Assembly (NCBI GenBank): GCA_964509545.1
Contig: CAZDXQ010000013.1
Coordinates: 14,030 to 78,029, forward strand
Reading direction: 5' to 3'
Source: JADJWR01 sp964509545
Lineage (GTDB): Bacteria; Pseudomonadota; Gammaproteobacteria; Burkholderiales; Burkholderiaceae_F
Length of the DNA: 64,000 bases
Below the pieces are notes generated by a model. It searched no databases, was not told the DNA's origin, and saw nothing but the letters and a program-made list of their open reading frames with translations. Of this stretch, positions 25,571-34,041 are shown one piece after another; positions within the stretch are counted from its first letter, which is position 1; every line of letters starts with the position of its first letter. Made by a program: the position numbers and the translations under genes.

Positions 25571-25721
25571 TGCGCCCGGCACGCGCGCCCCTGCGAGGGC
25601 GAGGTGCGCCGCGGGGTCGAGCAGACGGCTCGACGCGCATCGGCCCGCGGGCGGCGGCGTCCTGGCCGGGCGGCCTGCGGCGGCGTCGTTACGATCGGCG
25701 TTCGTCCTTCGCCGTCAGTTC

Positions 25722-28472
25722 ATGAGTCGCCTGCCTCCCGGATCAAACGTCGGCACGCAACTGCGCGCGCGCCGCGCCAGGGCACTGCGGGAGGCCAGGC
25801 GGCGCGAAGCGGCCGCACAGGCGCTGCAAGCGCCGGGCGGGCAGGCAACGCGGCGTGCGGTCGAGGCCGGACAGCTGGCGCTGCCGAGCGCCGAGGCCTG
25901 GTTTGCGGCGCGCGGCCTGGTGCCCTTCGCGTTCCAGCGCGAGGTCTGGTCGCACATCGCGGCCGGCCGTTCGGGCCTGCTGCATGCGACCACCGGCGCC
26001 GGCAAGACCTACGCCGTCTACTTCGGCCTGCTCGATCGCGCGCTGTCCGGTGAAATCGACCGCGGCGGCCTGCGGCTGCTGTGGATCACGCCGATGCGGG
26101 CGCTGGCGGCCGACACCGCGCGGGCGCTGGCCGCACCGCTGCCGGAACTGGGGCTCGAATGGCAGGTCGGCGCACGCACCGGCGATACCGATGCGGCCGA
26201 GCGCGCAAGGCAGGGCAGGCGGCTGCCGGAGGTGCTGGTCACCACGCCCGAGAGCCTTTCGCTGCTGTTTACCCGCGCCGACTGCCGCGAGCTGTTTGCC
26301 GGGCTGGCGCTGGTGGTCGTCGACGAGTGGCATGAACTGATCGGCAGCAAGCGCGGCGTGCAGGTGCAACTGGCCCTGGCGTGGCTGCGCGCGCTCGCGC
26401 GTGCGCAAGCGGGACAACCGGCAGCGCCGGATCGCACTATGGCGCAGGGCGCAGAGGCGCTCGTCCCGGAGGCCGCGGGTGGGCTCGAGGGGCAGGGGCA
26501 GGCAGCGCTGCGCCGACGCCGCCCGCCGCAGACGCCGGCCGTCTGGGGCCTGAGCGCGACGCTGGGCAACCTCGACGAGGCGATGCGCACGCTGCTCAAT
26601 CGCGGCGACGGCGTGCTGGTATGCGGGCGAATCGACAAGCCGCTCGTCATCGACACGCTGCTGCCCGACGATCCGGGCCGATTTCCCTGGGGCGGTCATC
26701 TGGGCCTCAGGATGCTGGAGCCGGTGCTGCGCGAGATCGGCGCCGCCGGCACGACGCTGGTGTTCACCAATACCCGCTCGCAGGCGGAGATCTGGTACCA
26801 GGCGATCCTGCAGGCGCGGCCGCAGTGGGCCGGGCTGATTGCGCTTCACCATGGCTCGCTCGACCGCGAGGTGCGCGACTGGGTCGAGCTCGGCCTGAAG
26901 GAAGGGCGGCTGAAGGCCGTCGTCGCCACCAGCAGCCTCGACCTGGGCGTCGATTTCCTGCCGGTGGAGCGCGTGCTGCAGGTGGGCAGCGCCAAGGGCG
27001 TGGCCAGGCTGTTGCAGCGCGCCGGCCGCAGCGGCCATGCGCCCGGGCGCGTCTCCCGCGCCACGCTGGTGCCGACCAATGCACTGGAGCTGGTCGAGGC
27101 CTCGGCGGCACGCAAGGCCGCGGCAGCCGGGCGCGTCGAGCCGCGCTGCGCGCCGGTGAAGCCGCTCGACGTGCTGATTCAGCACCTGGTGACCGTGGCG
27201 CTGGGTACCGGCTTCGTCGCCGACGAACTGCTCGCCGAGGTGCGCGACACTCGCAGCTTTGCGGCGCTGTCAGACGACGAGTGGCGCTGGGTGCTGGATT
27301 TCGCTGGCCGCGGCGGCGCGTCGCTTGCCGCTTATCCGGAGTACCGCCGTATCGCACTCGCCGACGACGGTCGCTTTCGCGTGCCCGATGCGCAGGTGGC
27401 GCGGCGGCATCGGATGGCAGTGGGCACGATCGTCGCCGAGGCTTCGATGCTGGTGCGCTACGGCAACGGCGCCAGGCTCGGCCACATCGAAGAAAACTTC
27501 ATCGCCCGTCTGCGCAAGGGTGATGTGTTCACCTTCGCCGGCAAGCGCCTCGAACTGGTGCGCGTGCACGAGATGACCGCCTTCGTCGCCCCAGCGGCCA
27601 GGCGCAGCGGCACGGTGCCGCGCTGGGCGGGTACCAAGATGCCGCTGTCCGGCGAACTGGCCGACGCCGTGCTGGCCGAACTGGAAAAGGCGGAGGCCGG
27701 CTGCTTCGACACGCCCGAGCTGCGGCTCGTCCGGCCGCTGCTCGAACTGCAGTCGCGCTGGTCGGCGCTGCCCGGCCGCAATAGGCTGCTGGTCGAATCG
27801 CTGCGGCTGCGCGAGGGCCGAAGCCTTTACGTGTATCCGTTCGCCGGGCGCCACGCCAACCTCGGCCTGGCCTCGCTGATCGCCTATCGGGCCGGGCAGG
27901 AGCAGCCGGCGACGTTCTCGATCGCGGTGAACGACTACGGCTTCGAACTGCTGGCGCCGGAAGACGTCGACTGGCGCCGGCTCTGGGCCACCGCGGCCGA
28001 TCCGGAGCGCGGGCTGCTGCGCGAGGCCGGCCTGCTCGACGACGTGCTGGCCAGCCTGAACGCCGGCGAACTGACGCAGCGGCGCTTCCGCGAGATCGCA
28101 CGCGTCGCCGGCCTCATCTTCCAGGGCTATCCGGGGCAGCCGAAGTCGGTGAAGCAGCTGCAGGCCTCCAGCCAGCTCTTCTACGAGGTGTTCCGCAAGT
28201 ACGACGCCGGCAACCTGCTGCTGGCGCAGGCCGGGCGCGAGGTGCTGGAACAGGAACTCGACCTGGCCCGGCTGCGCGCGGCGCTGGCGCGTTGCCGCGG
28301 CCTGCAGCTCGCCTACCGCCACCTGCAGCAACCCACGCCGTTTGCCTTCCCGCTGCTGGTCGAGCGGCTGCGCGAGCAGGTCAGCACCGAGCAGCTCGCC
28401 GATCGGATTAGCCGGATGGTGGCCGAACTCGAACAGCGCGCGGCGGCGGCCGACGGCGACGCTTGCGGATGA
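25722..28472 (+). CDS. Lhr-like DEXH helicase of the ligase-associated type
   Basis: A 916-residue superfamily 2 helicase. Motif I is ATTGAGKTYAVYF, motif II VVVDEWHELIGSKRGVQ (DEWH instead of DEAD/DEVH), motif III WGLSATLGNLDEA, motif V SSLDLGVDF and motif VI QRAGRSGHAPG, followed by the Lhr-core winged helix and C-terminal domains. DEWH with GSKRGVQ is characteristic of the DNA-ligase-associated damage-response helicase family. Its usual partners (phosphoesterase, MBL exonuclease, ATP-dependent DNA ligase) are not adjacent here. A low-complexity insertion at about residues 228-265 lies between motifs II and III. ATG 25722 gives the expected N-terminus. Confidence 0.88.
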   Translation: MSRLPPGSNVGTQLRARRARALREARRREAAAQALQAPGGQATRRAVEAGQLALPSAEAWFAARGLVPFAFQREVWSHIAAGRSGLLHATTGAGKTYAVYFGLLDRALSGEIDRGGLRLLWITPMRALAADTARALAAPLPELGLEWQVGARTGDTDAAERARQGRRLPEVLVTTPESLSLLFTRADCRELFAGLALVVVDEWHELIGSKRGVQVQLALAWLRALARAQAGQPAAPDRTMAQGAEALVPEAAGGLEGQGQAALRRRRPPQTPAVWGLSATLGNLDEAMRTLLNRGDGVLVCGRIDKPLVIDTLLPDDPGRFPWGGHLGLRMLEPVLREIGAAGTTLVFTNTRSQAEIWYQAILQARPQWAGLIALHHGSLDREVRDWVELGLKEGRLKAVVATSSLDLGVDFLPVERVLQVGSAKGVARLLQRAGRSGHAPGRVSRATLVPTNALELVEASAARKAAAAGRVEPRCAPVKPLDVLIQHLVTVALGTGFVADELLAEVRDTRSFAALSDDEWRWVLDFAGRGGASLAAYPEYRRIALADDGRFRVPDAQVARRHRMAVGTIVAEASMLVRYGNGARLGHIEENFIARLRKGDVFTFAGKRLELVRVHEMTAFVAPAARRSGTVPRWAGTKMPLSGELADAVLAELEKAEAGCFDTPELRLVRPLLELQSRWSALPGRNRLLVESLRLREGRSLYVYPFAGRHANLGLASLIAYRAGQEQPATFSIAVNDYGFELLAPEDVDWRRLWATAADPERGLLREAGLLDDVLASLNAGELTQRRFREIARVAGLIFQGYPGQPKSVKQLQASSQLFYEVFRKYDAGNLLLAQAGREVLEQELDLARLRAALARCRGLQLAYRHLQQPTPFAFPLLVERLREQVSTEQLADRISRMVAELEQRAAAADGDACG

Positions 28473-28767
28473 AGATTCCCGGCCGCTGCCGCTACAACTG
28501 GCACAAGATCTCGACCGAATGGCCGGCCATTGTCCAACATCTTGTAGGTCGTTAAGCGGGTCGAGCCGGAGGCTTTCCGCCGGCGCGCGGCGTTTTCCCT
28601 CTGGAATTCGTTGCGCCGGAGTTAAGAAAACGCAATTTTCCCTCTGCAAACGCTTGCGCTCCGAGGGAAATCGCTTTAGCTTCCGCGTCACGCAACGAGA
28701 GCGCTCTTAATGCGGTCAGTCGAGAACGCTGTCGCTGTGGTTCGCTAACCCGTTTGAGGAGAACTTG
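28473..28767. other. Long leader region upstream of the SWIB gene
   Basis: A 295-bp region without a gene. It is locally richer in A/T than its surroundings, contains two direct copies of TTTTCCCTCTG (28593-28603 and 28636-28646) and a nested hairpin formed by the second copy. This is the likely promoter and 5' leader of the SWIB gene, whose ribosome-binding site is GAGGAGAA. Confidence 0.5.
28636..28670 (+). promoter_or_regulatory. Nested hairpin in the SWIB gene leader
   Basis: TTTCCCTC (28637-28644) pairs with GAGGGAAA (28663-28670). Inside the loop GCAA and TTGC form a second short stem. The left arm also occurs 43 bp upstream as part of an 11-bp direct repeat, so two alternative pairings with the same right arm are possible. 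It could be a leader regulatory structure or a protein-binding site. Confidence 0.4.
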
Positions 28768-29181
28768 ATGGCAACTGCCAAGAAGGCGAAGAAAGCGGCG
28801 AAGAAGGCTCCGGCCAAGAAAGCCGCCAAGAAAACCGCGAAGAAGGCGACGGCGAAGAAGGCTGCGCCGGCCAAGAAGGCAGCAAAGAAGGCTGCGCCGA
28901 AGAAAGCGGCGAAGAAGAAGGTTGCGCGCAAGCCGAACGCGGCCTTCATGAAGCCGCTGACCCCGTCGGGCCCGCTGGCGGCGATCATCGGCTCCACGCC
29001 GATGCCGCGCACCGAAGTGACGAGCAAGATCTGGGCTTACATCAAGAAGAACAAGCTGCAGGACGCCGTCAACAAGCGCATGATCAATGCCGACGAGAAG
29101 CTCAAGGAACTGTTCGGCAAGGCCAAGGCCGACATGTTCGAGCTGACCAAGTTCGTCAGCAAGCACCTGAAAGCGGCCTGA
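28768..29181 (+). CDS. SWIB/MDM2-domain protein with a histone-H1-like lysine/alanine tail
   Basis: A 137-residue basic protein. Residues 1-55 are repeats of the KKAAKKA type seen in histone H1-like nucleoid proteins of betaproteobacteria. Residues about 60-135 form a SWIB domain: AFMKPLTPSGPLAAIIG, MPRTEVTSKIWAYIKKNKLQ, NADEKLKELFG and MFELTKFVSKHL. The tail should bind DNA without sequence preference; the SWIB fold is a protein-interaction domain in eukaryotic chromatin remodelers. ATG 28768 is preferred over the TTG one codon upstream. Strong leader and terminator suggest high, independent expression. Confidence 0.9.
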   Translation: MATAKKAKKAAKKAPAKKAAKKTAKKATAKKAAPAKKAAKKAAPKKAAKKKVARKPNAAFMKPLTPSGPLAAIIGSTPMPRTEVTSKIWAYIKKNKLQDAVNKRMINADEKLKELFGKAKADMFELTKFVSKHLKAA

Positions 29182-29201
29182 CGCGGCCATTGCTCCGCAG
29201 G

Positions 29202-29230
29202 AAAAAGGGCCCGCAACGCGGGCCCTTTTT
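29202..29230. terminator. Bidirectional intrinsic terminator
   Basis: AAAAAGGGCCCGC pairs perfectly with GCGGGCCCTTTTT around an AAC loop. The flanking A and T runs let it terminate both the SWIB gene and the convergent PRPP-synthetase-like operon. Confidence 0.95.
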
Positions 29231-29260
29231 CATCGGCGCGGCAAAGCCGGGCGAACGCCT

Positions 29261-30130
29261 TCAGGCCGGCGTCAGCGCATCGGCAATCAGCGGCACCACC
29301 GAAAGCGCATTGCTGGCGTGCGGCACCGTGTCCGTGCTCCAGAACTCGGAGATTCCGGCGGCCTTCAGCGTGGCGCCGGCCTCCGGCGCCAGCACCGCAT
29401 GGGTGACCACCGCATCGACCCGTGCGGCCCCAGCGGCGAGCAGCGCCCGCGCGGCGGCCGCCAAAGTATGGCCGCTGCTGGCGACATCATCGACGAGCAC
29501 GACGTCGCGCCCCTTGATCTCGTCGGCCGGCAGTTCGACGTCGACCTCGGTGTCGCCGTGCCGCGTCTTGCGGCACACGGTCCACGGCAGGCTGTTGCAG
29601 GTGGCCGCCACGTGCACCCATTGCGCCGACTCCGCGTCGGGCCCGACCAGGATCGGATCGCGGCCGCGCATGGCGACGAAATGTCCGATCAGCGGCGCCG
29701 CCGATAGCGCGACGGCGCGGGCCAGCGGCACGGCCTCGGTCAGCGTGGCAATGCGGTGCAGATGCGGATCGACCGTGACCACGGCGTCGAACAGCTCGGC
29801 AAGCAGCCGGCCGACCACCTTCTGGCTGACGACCTCGCCCGGATGAAAGGCGCTGTCCTGGCGCATGTAGGCGAGGTAGGGCGCGATCAGCGTCAGTTCG
29901 CGCGCGCCGAGTTCGCGCGCCGCCCGCGCCGTCAGGATCAGCTCGACCAGCTTCTCGTTCGGCGCGTGCAGCGAGCGCAGGATGCGCACTTCGGCGTCGA
30001 GCTTCGGCGGCAGCGTCAGCTTCAGCTCGCCGTCCGGAAAGCGATGGCGGGCGATCCGCTGCACCGGCAGCCCGGCGGCCATGCCGAGTCCGCGGGCAAA
30101 GTCGACCTCGTCGTCGAAACAGAGAATCAT
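29261..30130 (-). CDS. Ribose-phosphate pyrophosphokinase, archaeal (class III)-like
   Basis: A 289-residue PRPP-synthetase fold protein. It shows HRFPDGELKLTLPP, LIAPYLAYMRQDSAFHPGE (archaeal-type Arg-Gln-Asp loop), VTVDPHLHRI with metal-binding residues, and the PRPP loop VLVDDVASSGHTLAAAA. It is shorter than the usual bacterial Prs (about 315), and the loop differs from the classical DDxxDTGGT. The start overlaps the phosphorylase stop (TGATG). Probably it makes PRPP from ribose-5-phosphate and ATP, but here it may act on ribose phosphates released by the coupled phosphorylase. A separate housekeeping prs is expected elsewhere. Confidence 0.85.
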   Translation of the reverse strand: MILCFDDEVDFARGLGMAAGLPVQRIARHRFPDGELKLTLPPKLDAEVRILRSLHAPNEKLVELILTARAARELGARELTLIAPYLAYMRQDSAFHPGEVVSQKVVGRLLAELFDAVVTVDPHLHRIATLTEAVPLARAVALSAAPLIGHFVAMRGRDPILVGPDAESAQWVHVAATCNSLPWTVCRKTRHGDTEVDVELPADEIKGRDVVLVDDVASSGHTLAAAARALLAAGAARVDAVVTHAVLAPEAGATLKAAGISEFWSTDTVPHASNALSVVPLIADALTPA

Positions 30131-31752
30131 CAGAACTCCGCAGCGAACTCGGCCGTGGCCTCAGCGGCGTGCCGGTCGAGCGTGAAACCGCTGGCACGGC
30201 TGGCCACTTCGCGCGCGAACTGCAACTCGGCCCCGGTGTCGGCGTGGATCCGGTAAAGCGCGTCGCCGCAGGCTACCGGATCGCCGATCTTGCGCAACAG
30301 ATCGACCCCGGCGCCGATCGCTTTCGGCGCGCCGGCCAGCCTTGCGATCCGCGACAGCCGCTCGCAGTCGATGGCGGTGACCACGCCGTCCTCGGCCGCG
30401 ACGACCTCGTGCGTCATGCGCGCCAGCGGCGGCTGGCGCCAGTCGAACGCGCGCGCGCCCTGTGCCGCGACGATGGCCGCCATCGTCAGCCGGGCGCGCC
30501 CGGAATCGAGGATGTCGCGGGCCAGCGCGAAGCCATCGCCGCCGCGCAGGTCGGGGTCGAACTCGAGCACGCGCCCGGCCAGACGCAGGGCCTTGTTGCG
30601 CAGGTCGGCGGGTGCGGCCGGGTCGCCGTGCAGCACCTGCATCACGTCGCGCGCCTCCAGCGCCGGGCCGATGCCGCGACCGATCGGCTGGCGGCCGTCG
30701 GTGATCACCACGTCCAGCGACATGCCGACGTGCCGGGCCACATACTCGAACAACTTCTTCAGCCGCTGCGCCTGCACCATCGAGCGTACCTTGGCGCTCG
30801 GCCCGAGCGGGATATCGAGCACCAGGTGCGTGGAGCCGGCGGCGATCTTCTTGCTCAGGATCGAGGCGACCATCTGTCCCGGCGAGTCGATCGACAGCGG
30901 CCGCTCGACCGAGATCAGCACGTCGTCGGCGGGCGACAGCGCCGCCCGCCCGCCCCAGGCCAGGCAGCCGTGGAGCTCCTTGACGATCTCGCGCAGCCGC
31001 TCGAACGGCAGTTCGACCTCGGCCAGCACGTTCATCGTGTCGGCGGTGCCCGCCGGCGAGGTGATGGCGCGGCTGGAAGTCTTCGGGATCAGCATGCCGT
31101 GCGCGGCGACAATCGGCACGATCAGCATCGAGGTGCGGTTGCCGGGAATGCCGCCGATGCAGTGCTTGTCGACCACCGGCTTCTGCGGCCACTCGAAGCG
31201 CTGGCCGACGCCGACCATCGCCTGCGTCAGGTAAAGCACCTCGTCGCGGTCGAGCGCGAACTGGTCGGTGGCGACGACGAAGGCCGCCAGTTCGATCTTC
31301 GAGTAGCGGTGCGCGGCGATGTCGCGCACGATGGCGGCGAATTCGGTGGCCGACAGCCGTTCGCCGGCGATCTTGCGTTTCAGCGCCCACATCGACGGCG
31401 GCGGCTCGGCGTGGCGCACGGTCACCGGCGCGCCGTCGGCAATGCTCAGCTGCGCGAAGGACTCCTCGGACAGTCCGAGCTCGCACTCGCCGAGCAGCCG
31501 CGCATCGTCGACCACGTTGAGTGACGCCAGGATCGTGCGGCCGTTGGCCGCCACCTCGACCTTGGCCAGCGCCTGGAAGCCTTCGGCGCGGACCACCGGG
31601 CAGTCTCGGCGCAGGTAGACGACGTTTTCGCGCCAGGTGTCGATGCCGATGCGGCGCGCCGCGAGTTTCGGGGCCCCAGACTGCCCCGGGACTGAACTGG
31701 CCGGCGGCGGGGCAGCCGGGATCGGCTCGGACGGAGATCGCGCGGCGGTCAT
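30130..31752 (-). CDS. Thymidine phosphorylase family protein, AMP-phosphorylase-like
   Basis: A 540-residue phosphorylase. After a Pro/Ala-rich lead of about 35 residues comes an N-terminal domain of the kind found in archaeal AMP phosphorylases, then the pyrimidine-phosphorylase core: KHCIGGIPGNRTSMLIVPIV, IPKTSSRAITSPAGTADTM, LDIPLGPSAKVRS and a C-terminal domain (EVVAAEDGVVTAIDCERLSR). Archaeal relatives convert NMP and phosphate to base and ribose-1,5-bisphosphate. ATG 31752 is taken over the TTG at 31764. It is coupled to the PRPP-synthetase-like gene and 93 bp after the beta-CASP nuclease. Substrate range is not proven. Confidence 0.85.
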   Translation of the reverse strand: MTAARSPSEPIPAAPPPASSVPGQSGAPKLAARRIGIDTWRENVVYLRRDCPVVRAEGFQALAKVEVAANGRTILASLNVVDDARLLGECELGLSEESFAQLSIADGAPVTVRHAEPPPSMWALKRKIAGERLSATEFAAIVRDIAAHRYSKIELAAFVVATDQFALDRDEVLYLTQAMVGVGQRFEWPQKPVVDKHCIGGIPGNRTSMLIVPIVAAHGMLIPKTSSRAITSPAGTADTMNVLAEVELPFERLREIVKELHGCLAWGGRAALSPADDVLISVERPLSIDSPGQMVASILSKKIAAGSTHLVLDIPLGPSAKVRSMVQAQRLKKLFEYVARHVGMSLDVVITDGRQPIGRGIGPALEARDVMQVLHGDPAAPADLRNKALRLAGRVLEFDPDLRGGDGFALARDILDSGRARLTMAAIVAAQGARAFDWRQPPLARMTHEVVAAEDGVVTAIDCERLSRIARLAGAPKAIGAGVDLLRKIGDPVACGDALYRIHADTGAELQFAREVASRASGFTLDRHAAEATAEFAAEF

Positions 31753-31845
31753 GGAGGTGTGCAAGTGTGACGTCGCGGCGATGATGGCGCCAGTGCAGTC
31801 GCCGCGGGGGGCCCGGGTCGAACCGCGTGGCGCGCCCGCGCTTGC

Positions 31846-33237
31846 TCAGGCCTCATAGGCGGTTTCCGCTGCGGCGATCGTCGCCGACCACTTCAGTTCG
31901 CGCGCGGCACGGGCACTGAGCGCATGCGCCGCCAGCGGCTCGCCGTGGTTGATGAACACCGCGCGCGGCTTGCGCGGCACGGCGCGCAGCCATTGCATCA
32001 GCGAGTCCTGCCCGGCGTGCGCCGACAGGCCGCCCAGCGTATGCACGCTGGCATTGACCGGGATCGACTCGCCGAACAGCGGCACGCTGCGCGCGCCGTC
32101 GACGATGCGCCGCCCCAGCGTGCCGGCCGCCTGGAAGCCGGTAAAAAGGACTGCGCACTCGCGCCGCGGCAGATTGTGGCGCAGGTGATGGCGGATGCGG
32201 CCGGCCTCGCACATGCCGCTGGCGGCGATGATCACGGCGCCGCCGCGGATCGAGTTCAGGAACATCGAATCGTCGACGCTTTCGGTGTAGCGCAGCGCAA
32301 AGGGCAGCTTGCGGCTGCGCTCGGCGCGGTGAAATTCCGCCGCTTCCTCGTCGATGGCGTCGAGGTGGGTGAAGGTGACTTCGGCGGCCTGCTGCGCCAG
32401 CGGCGAATCGACGAACACCAGAGGCACCCGCACGCGTCCGGCCGTGGCCAGCCGGTACAGCAGGACGATGAACTCCTGCGCCCGGCCGAGCGCGAAGGCC
32501 GGCACGATGACGTTGCCGCGCCGCACGTGCAGCGCATCGTGCAGCACCTCGAGCAGTTCCGCCTCGGTGTCGGCGAGCGAGCGGTGGTTGCGGTCGCCGT
32601 AGGTCGATTCGACGACCAGCACGTCGGCCGCCGGCGGCGGGCTTCGGTCGCGCACCAGCAGCGCCGAGTTCTCGCCCAGGTCTCCGGAAACCAGCAGCGT
32701 GCGCCGCCGGCCGCCGTCGGCGAGCCGGATCTCCGCCGACGCCGCGCCGACGATATGGCCGGCGTTGTGCAGGCGCACCGCAACGTTCTCGTGCGGCCGG
32801 AATTCGACGCCATAGGGCACGGCGGCGAGCCGGGTGGCGAGCCGCTTCACGTCGTCGACCGTGTACAGCGGCGCTTCGGCGGCCCGCTGCCGCCGGCCGC
32901 CATGTGACGCGCTGCGCGACTGCACGAACGCGCTGTCGGCCAGCATCACCGGCACGAGGTCCGCCGTCGGCTTGCTGCAGAAGATCGCCGGCAGCCCGGC
33001 GCCGTGCCGCGGCCAGGCAAAGCGCGGCAGCAGGCCGCAGTGGTCGATATGCGCATGCGTCAGAAGCACGAAATCGATGCGGCCGAGTTCGCGCGCATAG
33101 GCACGGCGGTTCTTCGCCGCCGCATCGCGCCCGCCCTGGAACATGCCGCAGTCGACCAGGAAGCGCACGTCGTCGGCTTCGACCAGCAGGCACGAGCCGG
33201 TCACCTCACCGGCAGCGCCGAGGAACTTCAGCTTCAT
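31846..33237 (-). CDS. Metallo-beta-lactamase/beta-CASP RNase family protein
   Basis: A 463-residue nuclease of the CPSF/RNase J-like beta-CASP group. The metal site is THAHIDHCGLLPR, with further ligands in HNAGHIVGAAS and VSGDLGE; ESTYGDRNH and VIVPAFALGRAQE are beta-CASP segments. The C-terminal motifs AASGMCEAGRIRHHL, VHTLGGLSAHAGQ and FINHGEP complete the active site. Such enzymes are zinc-dependent RNA endo- or exonucleases. It is the first gene of the minus-strand operon with the phosphorylase and PRPP synthetase. Confidence 0.92.
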   Translation of the reverse strand: MKLKFLGAAGEVTGSCLLVEADDVRFLVDCGMFQGGRDAAAKNRRAYARELGRIDFVLLTHAHIDHCGLLPRFAWPRHGAGLPAIFCSKPTADLVPVMLADSAFVQSRSASHGGRRQRAAEAPLYTVDDVKRLATRLAAVPYGVEFRPHENVAVRLHNAGHIVGAASAEIRLADGGRRRTLLVSGDLGENSALLVRDRSPPPAADVLVVESTYGDRNHRSLADTEAELLEVLHDALHVRRGNVIVPAFALGRAQEFIVLLYRLATAGRVRVPLVFVDSPLAQQAAEVTFTHLDAIDEEAAEFHRAERSRKLPFALRYTESVDDSMFLNSIRGGAVIIAASGMCEAGRIRHHLRHNLPRRECAVLFTGFQAAGTLGRRIVDGARSVPLFGESIPVNASVHTLGGLSAHAGQDSLMQWLRAVPRKPRAVFINHGEPLAAHALSARAARELKWSATIAAAETAYEA

Positions 33238-33364
33238 CGGTCAGTCCGTAACCCTCGCGGCGCAAGCGTGCCCGGCTCGCCATGCACGCGCGCCGCGGCG
33301 GCCCGGCCTCGTCGCAACCTATGATGTCGTCGCGGCGCCGAAACTTCCATGCCCGAGGTCAATC

Positions 33365-34000
33365 ATGTTCAACGCATTGTTCCGGAAAACCACGATCGCG
33401 CCGGTAATGCTGGCCTGTCTGCTCGCGGCCTGCGCCTCGACCACGCTCGACGGCACCTGGACGCGGCCGGAATTCGCCGGCCAGCGCATCGACGGCCCGG
33501 TGCTGGTCGTAGGCGTGGCGCGCGACGAGACCGTCCGCCGCCTCTACGAGGACGAGATGGTCGCCAGGCTCGGCGCGCGCGGCGTCAAGGCGCTGCGCAG
33601 CTACGAAGCCCTTCCCGGCGCGCTCGAACGCGACAGCGATGGCCGGCTGCTGCAGCTAGCGCGCGGCGGCGGCGCACGCTACCTGCTTTCGACCGCGGTG
33701 ATCGGCCAGGAAGTCGAGCAGACCGTGCGCCAGGAACCGTGGCCGCCGGCCGGCTTCATCGGCTATCGCGGCTGGTACAGCGCCTACTGGGGCCTGTCGT
33801 GGCCGGCGCGCACCGAGGTGCGCACCTACAACGTGTACATCGCGCAGACCTCGCTGACGCGCGTCGACGGCGACCGTGTCGAATGGACTGCGCGCACCCG
33901 CACCACCGCGCCGGCCGACGTCGCGCGCGAAACGCGCGCTTTCGTCGAGGTCGTGCTCGGCGCGCTGGCGAAGGATGGATTGATCGCGCCGGCGCCGTGA
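33365..34000 (+). CDS. DUF4136-like lipoprotein
   Basis: A 211-residue lipoprotein with lipobox LLAAC at about residue 21 followed by ASTTLDGTWTRPEFAG. A short Rossmann-like half (GPVLVVGVARDETVRRLYED) and a C-terminal EVRTYNVYIAQTSLTRVD, broken here as EVRTYNVYIAQTS, resemble small envelope lipoproteins of the DUF4136 type. Function unknown. It lies divergently from the beta-CASP gene and 41 bp before the radical SAM gene. Confidence 0.7.
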   Translation: MFNALFRKTTIAPVMLACLLAACASTTLDGTWTRPEFAGQRIDGPVLVVGVARDETVRRLYEDEMVARLGARGVKALRSYEALPGALERDSDGRLLQLARGGGARYLLSTAVIGQEVEQTVRQEPWPPAGFIGYRGWYSAYWGLSWPARTEVRTYNVYIAQTSLTRVDGDRVEWTARTRTTAPADVARETRAFVEVVLGALAKDGLIAPAP

Positions 34001-34041
34001 GCCTGCGCGCATTCGTCCAGTCGAACGGCGGCACGTCCTGA

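Noticed and set aside
31846..33237. The MBL protein as the missing exonuclease partner of the ligase-associated helicase
   Set aside because: It has a full beta-CASP domain of 463 residues, unlike the shorter ligase-associated MBL exonuclease, and it is coupled to nucleotide-salvage genes instead.
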